Below, piece by piece: positions 57,364-64,000 of a stretch of DNA of 64,000 bases (its first letter is position 1; each line of letters starts with the position of its first letter). A program made the translations under genes and the position numbers. The stretch comes from Rhizobium sp. NLR16a. Its GTDB lineage: Bacteria; Pseudomonadota; Alphaproteobacteria; Rhizobiales; Rhizobiaceae. A model generated the notes under the pieces. The model was given only the letters and a program-made list of their open reading frames with translations, was not told the DNA's origin and did not search any database. The stretch spans positions 248,001 through 312,000 of the forward strand of contig NZ_CP072869.1 in assembly GCF_017948245.1 (NCBI RefSeq). The letters run 5' to 3'.

Positions 57364-58236
57364 TCACTGGATCGCTTTGTGCAACTGCACACTTTTGAAA
57401 TTGCCAGCTTCGAATTCGAAAGCTGAAAAGCCGAGTTTCTCATAGAATCCGACTGCGTCGGGAGCGGAATGCACGAGAAGTTCCCTGATGCCGCGTTCAA
57501 GCGCCAGGCGTTCAACCCGCTCCAAAAGGGCTGTTCCATGACCCCGCCTTTGTAAATCAGGTGCTATCGCCACCAGACGCACGATTGCACTTCCATCTGG
57601 CTTCTGATCGAGACGAACGGTCCCGATTGCCTGCCCATCAAGCTTGAAAAGCAGGGAAAGATTTCGCTCTTTGATCTCCTCCGGCCCATCTGGGATATAA
57701 TCGAACCGCCCTCTGGCTTCAAAGAGCACCGTCCGCCGCAGCCGATGATAAGCTGATTGGTCGTCGGCGCTCTCGGCAAGAGAGAGATCGTAGCGATCTA
57801 TCGCCGGCAGTCGATCCAGCATCTCTCCCGAGCCAAGGTCAAGGCGCGCCTGCGCTAGAGCGATGTCGATCCAGAAAAACCGGAACAAAATAGGTGTCCC
57901 GCCGCCGGACGGCATGGCCTCGAAATGGGTCCAGGTCTCAGGAAGATTTTCTTCAAGCGGCAAATGAAAGTATGTGCGATGAAGGTTGTGAAGCTGCCCG
58001 TCTCTCTCGAAGATGCGATGGCTGTCTCCCAACAGCCGAAACCCCGTTCGATCAACCAGTCCGGTTTCCTCGCCGAATTCGCGGCGGGCGGCATCAATTA
58101 TCTGCTCCCCGACTTCGACTGTGCCTCCCGGTACCTGAAGGGGAACTTCAGGGAAATCGGGTTCGTCAAATACCAGAAGCCCCCGGGAAGTAGTTGCGTA
58201 GATTAGGGCTTTCTCAATCAAAACATCTCCCTCCAT
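57364..58236 (-). CDS. Nudix hydrolase-GNAT acetyltransferase fusion
   Basis: 290 residues. The Nudix box is complete in GGTVEVGEQIIDAARREFGE plus ETGL (residues about 37-60). The C-terminal GNAT domain shows IVRLVAIAPDLQRRGHGTAL, the acetyl-CoA-binding QRRGHG loop, and VGFYEKLGFSAFEFEAGNFK. Known domain types; the combination would hydrolyse a nucleoside-diphosphate derivative and acetylate an amine. Substrates unknown; antibiotic modification is one possibility. Upstream is the NTF2-GNAT gene in the same direction. Confidence 0.88.
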   Translation of the reverse strand: MEGDVLIEKALIYATTSRGLLVFDEPDFPEVPLQVPGGTVEVGEQIIDAARREFGEETGLVDRTGFRLLGDSHRIFERDGQLHNLHRTYFHLPLEENLPETWTHFEAMPSGGGTPILFRFFWIDIALAQARLDLGSGEMLDRLPAIDRYDLSLAESADDQSAYHRLRRTVLFEARGRFDYIPDGPEEIKERNLSLLFKLDGQAIGTVRLDQKPDGSAIVRLVAIAPDLQRRGHGTALLERVERLALERGIRELLVHSAPDAVGFYEKLGFSAFEFEAGNFKSVQLHKAIQ

Positions 58237-58254
58237 ACCCAGGCGGCGTTTAGA

Positions 58255-59205
58255 TCAGTGGGGAGTTGAAGATGGCTGCCTCACAAACTCGCGATCAACA
58301 ATTCCCATTATTAAGTCGTCGTGCCATGATCCGTCGACAAAAGCTGCTTCCCGCTCCCGCCCCTCGATCATGAAACCGCATTTCTCGTAGGCGCGTATTG
58401 CCCGTTTGTTGTATGCGAGCACGCGAACGCTGATGCGATGCAGGCCCAAGTCAGCAAAAGCGTATTGCAGAAGTAGTCGGATAGCTTCGCTCCCATATCC
58501 CTTGCCGAGGATGTTTGCATCATATATCCCGATTGCCATGGACGCTCGCCTGTCGGTTCGATCCACCCTGTCCAACCTGATTTCGCCGGCAAACTTACCA
58601 TTCACCTCGATTACCCAGGCATACGGGTTGCTGATTATGCTTTGGACCCACCCTGTTGCCTTTTCCCGGCTCATGGGTTTCACGGCCGTCTTGCTAATCC
58701 CAAACATTTGAAAAATCTCGAGGTCGTTCCCGAGGGCGAGGCGGGCGTCGATGTCACCAAAGGTGGCGGTTCGAAGGAGAACGTTGCGTCCCGGAATAGC
58801 AGGAGCTGAACGAAGCACAGCTGTTGGCACGATTGTTCCCTGATGGAAGGCCATTCTCCATCGGCCATCGATCAGCTTCCATAGGGAACTTCGGAGGGTT
58901 GTTCTCTCGGCAAGGTCACCATCCGCCTGCCGCACGCTGCGATACAGCACCAATACCGCATCTTTGGCGATTATCCGGGCGGCAAAATCGCGAACCTCCG
59001 GCAACGTGACACGATCTGAAGGCACTTCCTGAGCTAGGGAATTGATAGTGAGATGCTTGTCATAGACCCTTCCAGAACTGCCAAACTCCAGAAAATCGTC
59101 CGCAAGCCGCGCGGAGACAGCTTCCCGGGACGAGCGGATATCTGGCCTGTGTAACTCCTGCTCAAGCTGTCGAAATAACTCTATATCGATCTCATCTGCC
59201 ATCAA
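58255..59205 (-). CDS. NTF2-like (DUF4440)-GNAT acetyltransferase fusion
   Basis: 316 residues. The first ~115 form an NTF2-like domain (LADDFLEFGSSGRVYDKHLT; GRWRMAFHQGTIVPT). The rest is a RimJ/RimL-type GNAT domain (LRTATFGDIDARLALGNDLE; ANILGKGYGSEAIRLLLQYA; NKRAIRAYEKCGFMIEGRER). The N-terminal domain is related to the stand-alone protein at 52923. 18 bases separate it from the Nudix-GNAT gene, consistent with an operon. Confidence 0.87.
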   Translation of the reverse strand: MMADEIDIELFRQLEQELHRPDIRSSREAVSARLADDFLEFGSSGRVYDKHLTINSLAQEVPSDRVTLPEVRDFAARIIAKDAVLVLYRSVRQADGDLAERTTLRSSLWKLIDGRWRMAFHQGTIVPTAVLRSAPAIPGRNVLLRTATFGDIDARLALGNDLEIFQMFGISKTAVKPMSREKATGWVQSIISNPYAWVIEVNGKFAGEIRLDRVDRTDRRASMAIGIYDANILGKGYGSEAIRLLLQYAFADLGLHRISVRVLAYNKRAIRAYEKCGFMIEGREREAAFVDGSWHDDLIMGIVDREFVRQPSSTPH

Positions 59206-59334
59206 CGGTCTCCACAGAAATCACTAACTACTCGACCTGCTGCCGGAAAACCTGACTTCAAGGTGAGGTTATGCGACAAAACCTGTGACGAAGCAGCTAT
59301 GGGGAATTTCGCTACAGGCCGGCCTGTATGCGCT

Positions 59335-59820
59335 TCAGACGGTCGCCAGGAAGGCTGTAGCATCCGAGCGGCTGCCCAGCTTCAACTTCTGTAAAGAATG
59401 TCCTTCGAAAAACTGTTCGTGGGCATCGAAGGAATTTATATGGTTTTTCCGAAGACGGTAACCGCGCGTGTATTCTAGCAGTTCCTCGAACTGCTCGTCG
59501 GTTCCGCCACCGCTTTGACCACGTTGTATAAGGTTGGCGATGCATTCACTGTCGGGGATGTCGAGCCATATCAACGCTGTCACTCGCGAAAGCACCTGCC
59601 TCAGTATCGAACCATAGATCCCCTCCATGATCCACGAGTTACCATCCGCCGCCTCGGCCACCAATCGATTGCGTTCATCGCGTGGGCGCTCTCCGGCGAA
59701 ATTCGGCAGCCAATGAAAGTCATCGAGATGGAATACTGGATATCGGAGCCTTTGCGCCAGCTGCTGGGCCAGCCAGGTCTTGCCACTTCCGCCGTTTCCC
59801 ACAATGAAAACTCTCTCCAT
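59335..59820 (-). CDS. P-loop kinase-like protein (adenylate-kinase/FlaR type)
   Basis: 161 residues. Walker A VFIVGNGGSGKTWLAQQLAQ at the N-terminus, then YPVFHLDDFHWLPNF (the Asp pair of FlaR-like kinases), GNSWIMEGIYGSIL and ALIWLDIPDSECIANLIQRG. Similar to proteins annotated as topology-modulation or shikimate/adenylate-kinase-like. Substrate unknown. Last cargo gene before the transposon end. Confidence 0.85.
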   Translation of the reverse strand: MERVFIVGNGGSGKTWLAQQLAQRLRYPVFHLDDFHWLPNFAGERPRDERNRLVAEAADGNSWIMEGIYGSILRQVLSRVTALIWLDIPDSECIANLIQRGQSGGGTDEQFEELLEYTRGYRLRKNHINSFDAHEQFFEGHSLQKLKLGSRSDATAFLATV

Positions 59821-59947
59821 TATCTGTCCTTCTCATAATGCATAGAGTCGAAATGAACTCAGCCGCTATCGCAGGGTCTGGATTTCTGCGCCAAGTTTAT
59901 TCCGCGGCCTTTCCCGCGATCTCCTGTGCAGCCGCCCGTTGACAGCC

Positions 59948-60047
59948 CTTCATTGAAATCGTTAGTTAAAAATTGATCTCCATTCGGCGGCTAAGCCTAC
60001 GGGGCTTATAACATTTTGCGTTTTGAAATGACAAAGTAAAAGCCACA
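59948..60047 (+). repeat. Transposon-end repeat R2 at the DUF1612 junction
   Basis: Begins CTTCATTGAAATCG and ends TTTTGAAATGACAAAGTAAA-AGCCACA. Read from outside the end is TGTGGCTTTTACTTTGTCA, starting TGT as Tn402/Tn7-like ends do. Immediately after 60047 the DUF1612 coding sequence resumes. Same orientation as R1. Confidence 0.65.
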
Positions 60048-61125
60048 ACCGCGCTTGCCCGTCTCGACGAGCGGATTTCTCGTTCGGAGGTCGGGAGCGG
60101 ATGGATCGAACGATCCCATTTCGCCGATGCCTGCGCCTCGCTGTGGATCGACGGCGAACTCGTGCATCTCGAGGACCTCGTCCTGCACGATGCCAGCCAC
60201 GACATCCGCACGCCGACGCACGAACTGACCATTGCCCGCGATGTCATGCGCACCCGCCGGCGCATTGCCGCACAGCCGTCCGGCTGGGCGCTCAGCCCCG
60301 ACGGCCTCCGCAGCCTGCGCCGCCACAACGTCGTTGCCGGGCAGGCGTGGCCTGTAGCATCTTGGAGATGGCGCGGCCGAGAGCGAAGACGCCGTGGCAC
60401 AGGCCGATGCGGCCGGGGAAGGGGAGAGGGAGGACAGCGACGACGCCAGCGTCCTCGACGCCGAGCTGGCTGCCATCGATGCGGTGCTGGCGCGCTCGGA
60501 CGCCGTGCTGAAGGAGGCGGTCGCACCGAAAGGTCGGTCCCGGGATCGCGACCCGCTCGCCTATGACCTCGACTGGGACGAGGACGCACGGCTGGAGGAA
60601 TGGCAAACCGTGCTGCGCCAGGCCGAGAATCTGCCGCCGGTGCTGCAGGCTATCGTCGCCCTCGATACCTGGAATACGCTCGACGTGCTGTAACACGCGC
60701 CCTGGCTCGGCCGGCACCTTGCTGCCTCGATCCTGCGCCAGGCCGGCATCACCTCCGGCGCGCATCTCACCGCGATCAACCTCGGCCTGAAAACCATCCC
60801 GGTCGACCGGCGCCGGCATCGCAGCCGAGAAGTCCGGCTGCTGGCCATTGCCGACGGTCTGATCGCTGCCGCCGAGATCGGGCTGAAGGAGCACGACCGG
60901 CTGGCGCTCGCGCGAAAAATGATGGCGCGGAAGCTGCAGGGGAGACGAACGTCTTCAAAACTGCCGGAGCTTGTCGATCTCGTCATGGCGACGCCGCTCG
61001 TTCATGCCGGGACGGTCACCAAGACGCTCGGGGTGACGCCGCAGGCGGCGCGGCGGATTGTCGGCGAGCTCGGGCTCCGCGAGATGACGGGGAGGGGGAG
61101 GTTTCGGGCGTGGGGCGTCCTGTGA
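60048..61125 (+). pseudogene. DUF1612 (RHE_PE00001-like) protein gene, disrupted
   Basis: Pieces in two frames make one protein: TALARLDERISRSEVGSGWI, then HFADACASLWIDGELVHLED and TPTHELTIARDVMRTRRRIA (frame 3). After a frameshift between about 60340 and 60390 come DWDEDARLEEWQTVLRQAEN, a nonsense TAA at 60691, and HAPWLGRHLAASILRQAGIT, then a helix-turn-helix (VTKTLGVTPQAARRIVGELG) to the end. The N-terminus is cut off by repeat R2. The family is normally found beside DUF1403 and ScpB-like genes in rhizobia; here 13 kb of transposon separates them. Confidence 0.8.
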
Positions 61126-61154
61126 ATTAGCCGAGTTCATTCTTCTAGCTTGAC

Positions 61155-61200
61155 CATGTTAATTTTTTCCTCCACAAATGAGGTTGAGAAAATTAACATG
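61155..61200. promoter_or_regulatory. Long palindrome before the ImmA/IrrE cluster
   Basis: CATGTTAATTTT (61155-61166) and AAAATTAACATG (61189-61200) are perfect 12-bp inverted repeats. An inner CCTC/GAGG pair surrounds CACAAAT. The downstream start codon is 11 bases away. It could be an operator for the XRE domain of the second gene or an RNA stem controlling translation. Confidence 0.6.
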
Positions 61201-61210
61201 AGTAGGCGGC

Positions 61211-61834
61211 ATGGAAAATATCAGCCCAGAGACAATCACTGATCCTGAGATTGGCGACCTTTACCTTGCTCGTCTGGAACTTGAGCGTGAGAAATTGATC
61301 GCGGCAGGTCATCACGCACTTGCTGCTGCTGCTACTGCCTCACCATTGCATCCCACCAATGCCGCCGGCATGTTCGCGTATATGGACGGAGTGAAGGGCC
61401 TTCGAGCCGAAAACCTCGGTGGAAATTGGGAGATCTTTAGCGAGGAAGGTGTGGAAGGCATCCGCAATGATGTCCTCAAGCTTCGAGTTCTCTTTGCAAA
61501 TGTCAATCAAGCCTGCCGCAAAGCGGATCCTAAAGCGCGGTCTCGAAAAGGCGCTGGCTCCGAACGCGTGGCTTGTGGCGATATGTTTGAAGCTGCCGGT
61601 ATCGACCTCCCTATCAGCGTGGTCAAGTTTCATGGAGACCACAAAACATATTACCTGATGGTCGATCAGTTTGGCGCAATGGAACTCAGCTTACCTGTGG
61701 TGAAGAATGGCCAATTCCTTCGCTGTATCGATCGCGTATTTTTGATTGAGGGTGGCGATCTGGACACGGTCGATTTTGGCATCAATGAACCGACCAACGA
61801 TCCGGATCTGGATATCGTCGTCAGTCGAAAATAA
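61211..61834 (+). CDS. Unrecognised protein, first gene of the ImmA/IrrE cluster
   Basis: 207 residues, MENISPETITDPEIGDLYLA, with a helical N-terminal half and a beta-richer C-terminal half (ISVVKFHGDHKTYYLMVDQF; FGINEPTNDPDLDIVVSRK). No domain is recognised. The stop is 12 bases before the XRE-ImmA gene, so they are probably co-transcribed. Such a partner to an XRE-peptidase protein could be a toxin or substrate. Confidence 0.7.
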   Translation: MENISPETITDPEIGDLYLARLELEREKLIAAGHHALAAAATASPLHPTNAAGMFAYMDGVKGLRAENLGGNWEIFSEEGVEGIRNDVLKLRVLFANVNQACRKADPKARSRKGAGSERVACGDMFEAAGIDLPISVVKFHGDHKTYYLMVDQFGAMELSLPVVKNGQFLRCIDRVFLIEGGDLDTVDFGINEPTNDPDLDIVVSRK

Positions 61835-61846
61835 AGCCGAACAATC

Positions 61847-62947
61847 ATGTTCAATGGAAAGAGACTCAGCCTCGCCAGAAAACGGCAGAAGCTGACAGCG
61901 AAGGAACTGGCAGAAAAGGCCGGCGTATCGCCGGTCACAATCACGCGGCTTGAAACCGGTCAGAACCAGGCTGATTCTGGAACACTTGAGAAACTCGCAG
62001 AGGTTCTCGGTTATCCCGTGCAGTTTTTCTTCAAGGAAGACCCGGCACTCCTTTCAGCAGAAATCGTCAGCTTTCGAAGCCTGTCGAGCATGACCGCGAA
62101 AGAACGAAACGCTGCCCTCTCGGCAGGCGATAACGGGGTCGAAGTTTATGAGTGGCTTGAAAATCGATACAATCTACCGGCGTTGGATTTGCCGCATTTC
62201 GACCCGGAATTGACACCTGAAGCTGCCGCCGATGCTCTCCGCCAGCACTGGGGCCTCAGCTACCAACCCATCGCAAACATGATGAAACTGATGGAGGCCA
62301 AAGGCATCCGCGTCCTGGGGCTAGAAGAAACCACGGCAAATGTCGATGCATTCTCGTTCTGGCAAAATGACAAAGCGTATGTGTTTCTGAATTCGTTCAA
62401 ATCGGCGGAGCGTAGTATTTTTGATGCGGCTCACGAACTGGGCCATTTGGTCCTGCACAGGCATGGCCAAACCTCAGGTGCGGACGAAGATACACGCACG
62501 GCCGAGGTGGAGGCAAACCGCTTCGCTTCCGCCTTTCTAATGCCGGAGGAAGACGTTAGGGTCAGAATGCCCCGTCTTATAACGGCTGATCTCATTTTAC
62601 GGGCGAAGAAAAGGTGGCGCGTCTCGGCAATGGCGCTGGCATACCGACTGGCACATCTTACCAGACCCATGCTCTCCGAATGGCAATACCGTTCCATATG
62701 TATCGAGCTTGGGAAACGCGGTTATCGCACGAGCGAACCTGATGGCATCCCCAGGGAAACGTCTGTGCTATGGGGGAAGGTTTTATCCCAGCTTTGGGCG
62801 GAGCGGAAAAGTCTCGTGGACGTTGCCGATGAGCTATCGCTTCCAATGACTGAGGTCGAACGACTTTTATTTTGTATTCTGCCCCAGCACGGTACCGACA
62901 ATGAGGGTAGTGAAGTCCGACGCTCAAAGCTCAGTATCGTGAAATAG
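61847..62947 (+). CDS. XRE-family regulator fused to ImmA/IrrE metallopeptidase
   Basis: 366 residues. N-terminal helix-turn-helix (LARKRQKLTAKELAEKAGVS; VTITRLETGQNQADSGTLEK). Zincin domain with IFDAAHELGHLVLHRHGQTS (HELGH) and AEVEANRFASAFLMPEEDVR giving the third metal ligand. Proteins of this build, such as HigA/ImmR-ImmA-type antitoxins, repress their own operon and cleave a partner to release it. The architecture is also seen in RosmerTA-type anti-phage systems. Intact. Confidence 0.92.
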   Translation: MFNGKRLSLARKRQKLTAKELAEKAGVSPVTITRLETGQNQADSGTLEKLAEVLGYPVQFFFKEDPALLSAEIVSFRSLSSMTAKERNAALSAGDNGVEVYEWLENRYNLPALDLPHFDPELTPEAAADALRQHWGLSYQPIANMMKLMEAKGIRVLGLEETTANVDAFSFWQNDKAYVFLNSFKSAERSIFDAAHELGHLVLHRHGQTSGADEDTRTAEVEANRFASAFLMPEEDVRVRMPRLITADLILRAKKRWRVSAMALAYRLAHLTRPMLSEWQYRSICIELGKRGYRTSEPDGIPRETSVLWGKVLSQLWAERKSLVDVADELSLPMTEVERLLFCILPQHGTDNEGSEVRRSKLSIVK

Positions 62948-62969
62948 AGGTCAAGATTGAGTGGACGCG

Positions 62970-63464
62970 ATGACCAGGGATCATACGAGTCATGGCAAAT
63001 GGTCCGAAGCTGGGGTGCCCAAAAAGGGATGGTCATGTGTCGGGATCGAGGATTTGGGTGAGCCTTCCCAGCTTTGCGAAATGTGCGAAAGCGTCAACAT
63101 CCGCTACGTCCATTATATGGAGCACGGCCAGACCACGGAATCATTGGCCGTTGGCTGCGTCTGTGCCGAACATATGGAAGAGGACTATGCCCGTCCGAAA
63201 GAACGGGAGAGGGGATTAAGGAGCCTCGCCAAACGCCGTAAGACATGGGCCGAGCGCTCGTGGAAACGGTCGGCCAAGGGCAATGATTACATCAACACCG
63301 AAGGGTATAATCTGACGGTATTCCCCAAAAATGCAGGCTTTGGCGTGGTGGTAACGAACCGCAAGAACGGTGCGACCCGCAGCGGCAACAAGGAATTCGC
63401 ATCCGTGGAAGAGGCAAGGGCAGGGGCGTTGACCGCGCTGGTCTGGGCCAAGACGCACTTGTAG
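62970..63464 (+). CDS. Cys-rich hypothetical protein
   Basis: 164 residues from ATG 62970 (GTG 62961 is an alternative). Four Cys in GWSCVGIEDLGE, LCEMCESVNIRYVHYM and VGCVCAEHMEED suggest a zinc-ribbon-like site. The basic C-terminus reads RKTWAERSWKRSAKGNDYIN. Function unknown. It follows the ImmA/IrrE gene by 22 bases. Confidence 0.7.
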   Translation: MTRDHTSHGKWSEAGVPKKGWSCVGIEDLGEPSQLCEMCESVNIRYVHYMEHGQTTESLAVGCVCAEHMEEDYARPKERERGLRSLAKRRKTWAERSWKRSAKGNDYINTEGYNLTVFPKNAGFGVVVTNRKNGATRSGNKEFASVEEARAGALTALVWAKTHL

Positions 63465-63480
63465 GCAGCGTGAGGAAGCA

Positions 63481-64000
63481 TGACTGAGATCATCGAGGAA
63501 GAGCGACCGATCACCGTGCCCAGCATTTGTATTTCAGTCCAAGGCATGGAAGAAAAAGCAGGAGAGAAGCTCGCCTATTGCGTCGGCAATTATGTGCGGG
63601 AGTTGAGCCGTTACATCAATCTCGAGCGGCTGGACGGCATCACTATCGCCGTCGATTACAAGGAAGCGCTTCTCGCACTCGATAGAGGATATGAAACGGA
63701 CCACCGCCTAACGCCCAGTTCCGAGCTGGTCGAAGGCGTTGCGATGGCGCCGAGCGTCATTCGAGACGGTATTCTCAAATCGCATTTGGTACTGAACGCT
63801 GCCTATATCTATTCACTGCAGGACGAGGAAGATGAGCATTACGCCCATTCCCTGCATCTGCTCGCTCATGACTGCGCACATGTCGAACTCACCATGACGA
63901 CTGACAAGGCGTTCCCCGATACGCTGCTAAAAAAAATCTACGATGATGCCGCAGATGCCTGCGAAGGGCAGGCCGAAAACGCCTGCTGGGATGAGTATGC
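63481..64000 (+). CDS. Hypothetical protein with HDCAH zincin-like motif, 3' partial
   Basis: Open from ATG 63481 (MTEIIEEERPITVPSICISV) to the window end, so the C-terminus is missing. It contains HSLHLLAHDCAHVELTMTTD, an HDxxH variant of the HExxH metallopeptidase motif, followed by GQAENACWDEY, where a third metal ligand might sit. It starts 16 bases after the Cys-rich gene. A second potential metallopeptidase in the cluster; the D-for-E replacement makes catalysis uncertain. Confidence 0.65.

Overview
This window is part of a conjugative repABC plasmid of the Rhizobiales (Rhizobium, Agrobacterium or Sinorhizobium type). The evidence is a complete repABC replicon (36-39.7 kb), a Ti-type DNA-processing region (traG-traD-traC, oriT, traA-traF-traB-traH; 12.0-20.4 kb), a full mating-pair-formation operon traI-trbBCDEJKLFGHI (24.3-34.4 kb), and a TraR/TraM/TraI quorum-sensing circuit. 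Species cannot be fixed from this sequence alone.

Layout. 1-2.2 kb: the 3' part of a TOPRIM protein, run together with the tail of a ParB-like gene, then a small gene cut by an IS3-family remnant. 2.2-5.3 kb: a candidate NifA/sigma-54 promoter, two tiny ORFs, a thioredoxin/TPR protein and a secreted NPP1-like (NLP) protein. 6.1-11.7 kb: plasmid housekeeping and antirestriction genes (ArdC, DUF736, a WGR protein, several small conserved proteins), many with long GC-rich hairpin-prone leaders, and a frameshifted thermonuclease. 12-34.5 kb: the transfer functions, interrupted by an AbiEi/AbiEii toxin-antitoxin pair and an XRE regulator. 34.6-36 kb: IS66 debris, an iteron-like repeat with a small ORF, and the repA control region. 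39.7-43.3 kb: a Tn402/Tn5053-like remnant (tniB, frameshifted tniQ, resolvase, no tniA). 43.3-46.9 kb: a tyrosine recombinase with two dif-like palindromes, DUF1403 and an ScpB-like protein. 46.9-60.0 kb: a second Tn402-like module (tniA-tniB-tniQ) and about 9 kb of cargo: a phosphotransferase, MerR regulator, NTF2-like proteins, orphan LON-domain protein, carbon-nitrogen hydrolase, Nudix-GNAT and NTF2-GNAT fusions and a P-loop kinase. This insertion separates a DUF1612 pseudogene (60.0-61.1 kb) from the DUF1403/ScpB pair. 61.1-64 kb: a four-gene cluster with an XRE-ImmA/IrrE protein behind a long palindrome.

How it works together. TraI should make an acyl-homoserine lactone sensed by TraR and restrained by TraM. 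A shared 13-bp element occurs before traI-trb, between traC and traA, before repA, and before the WGR gene. It is the best candidate for the TraR operator and would couple transfer and copy number to quorum. The least explained parts are the recombinase/DUF1403/ScpB/DUF1612 locus with its dif-like sites, the cargo bounded by repeated transposon ends, the possibly NifA-driven small-ORF/thioredoxin cluster, and the ImmA/IrrE cluster at the right edge.
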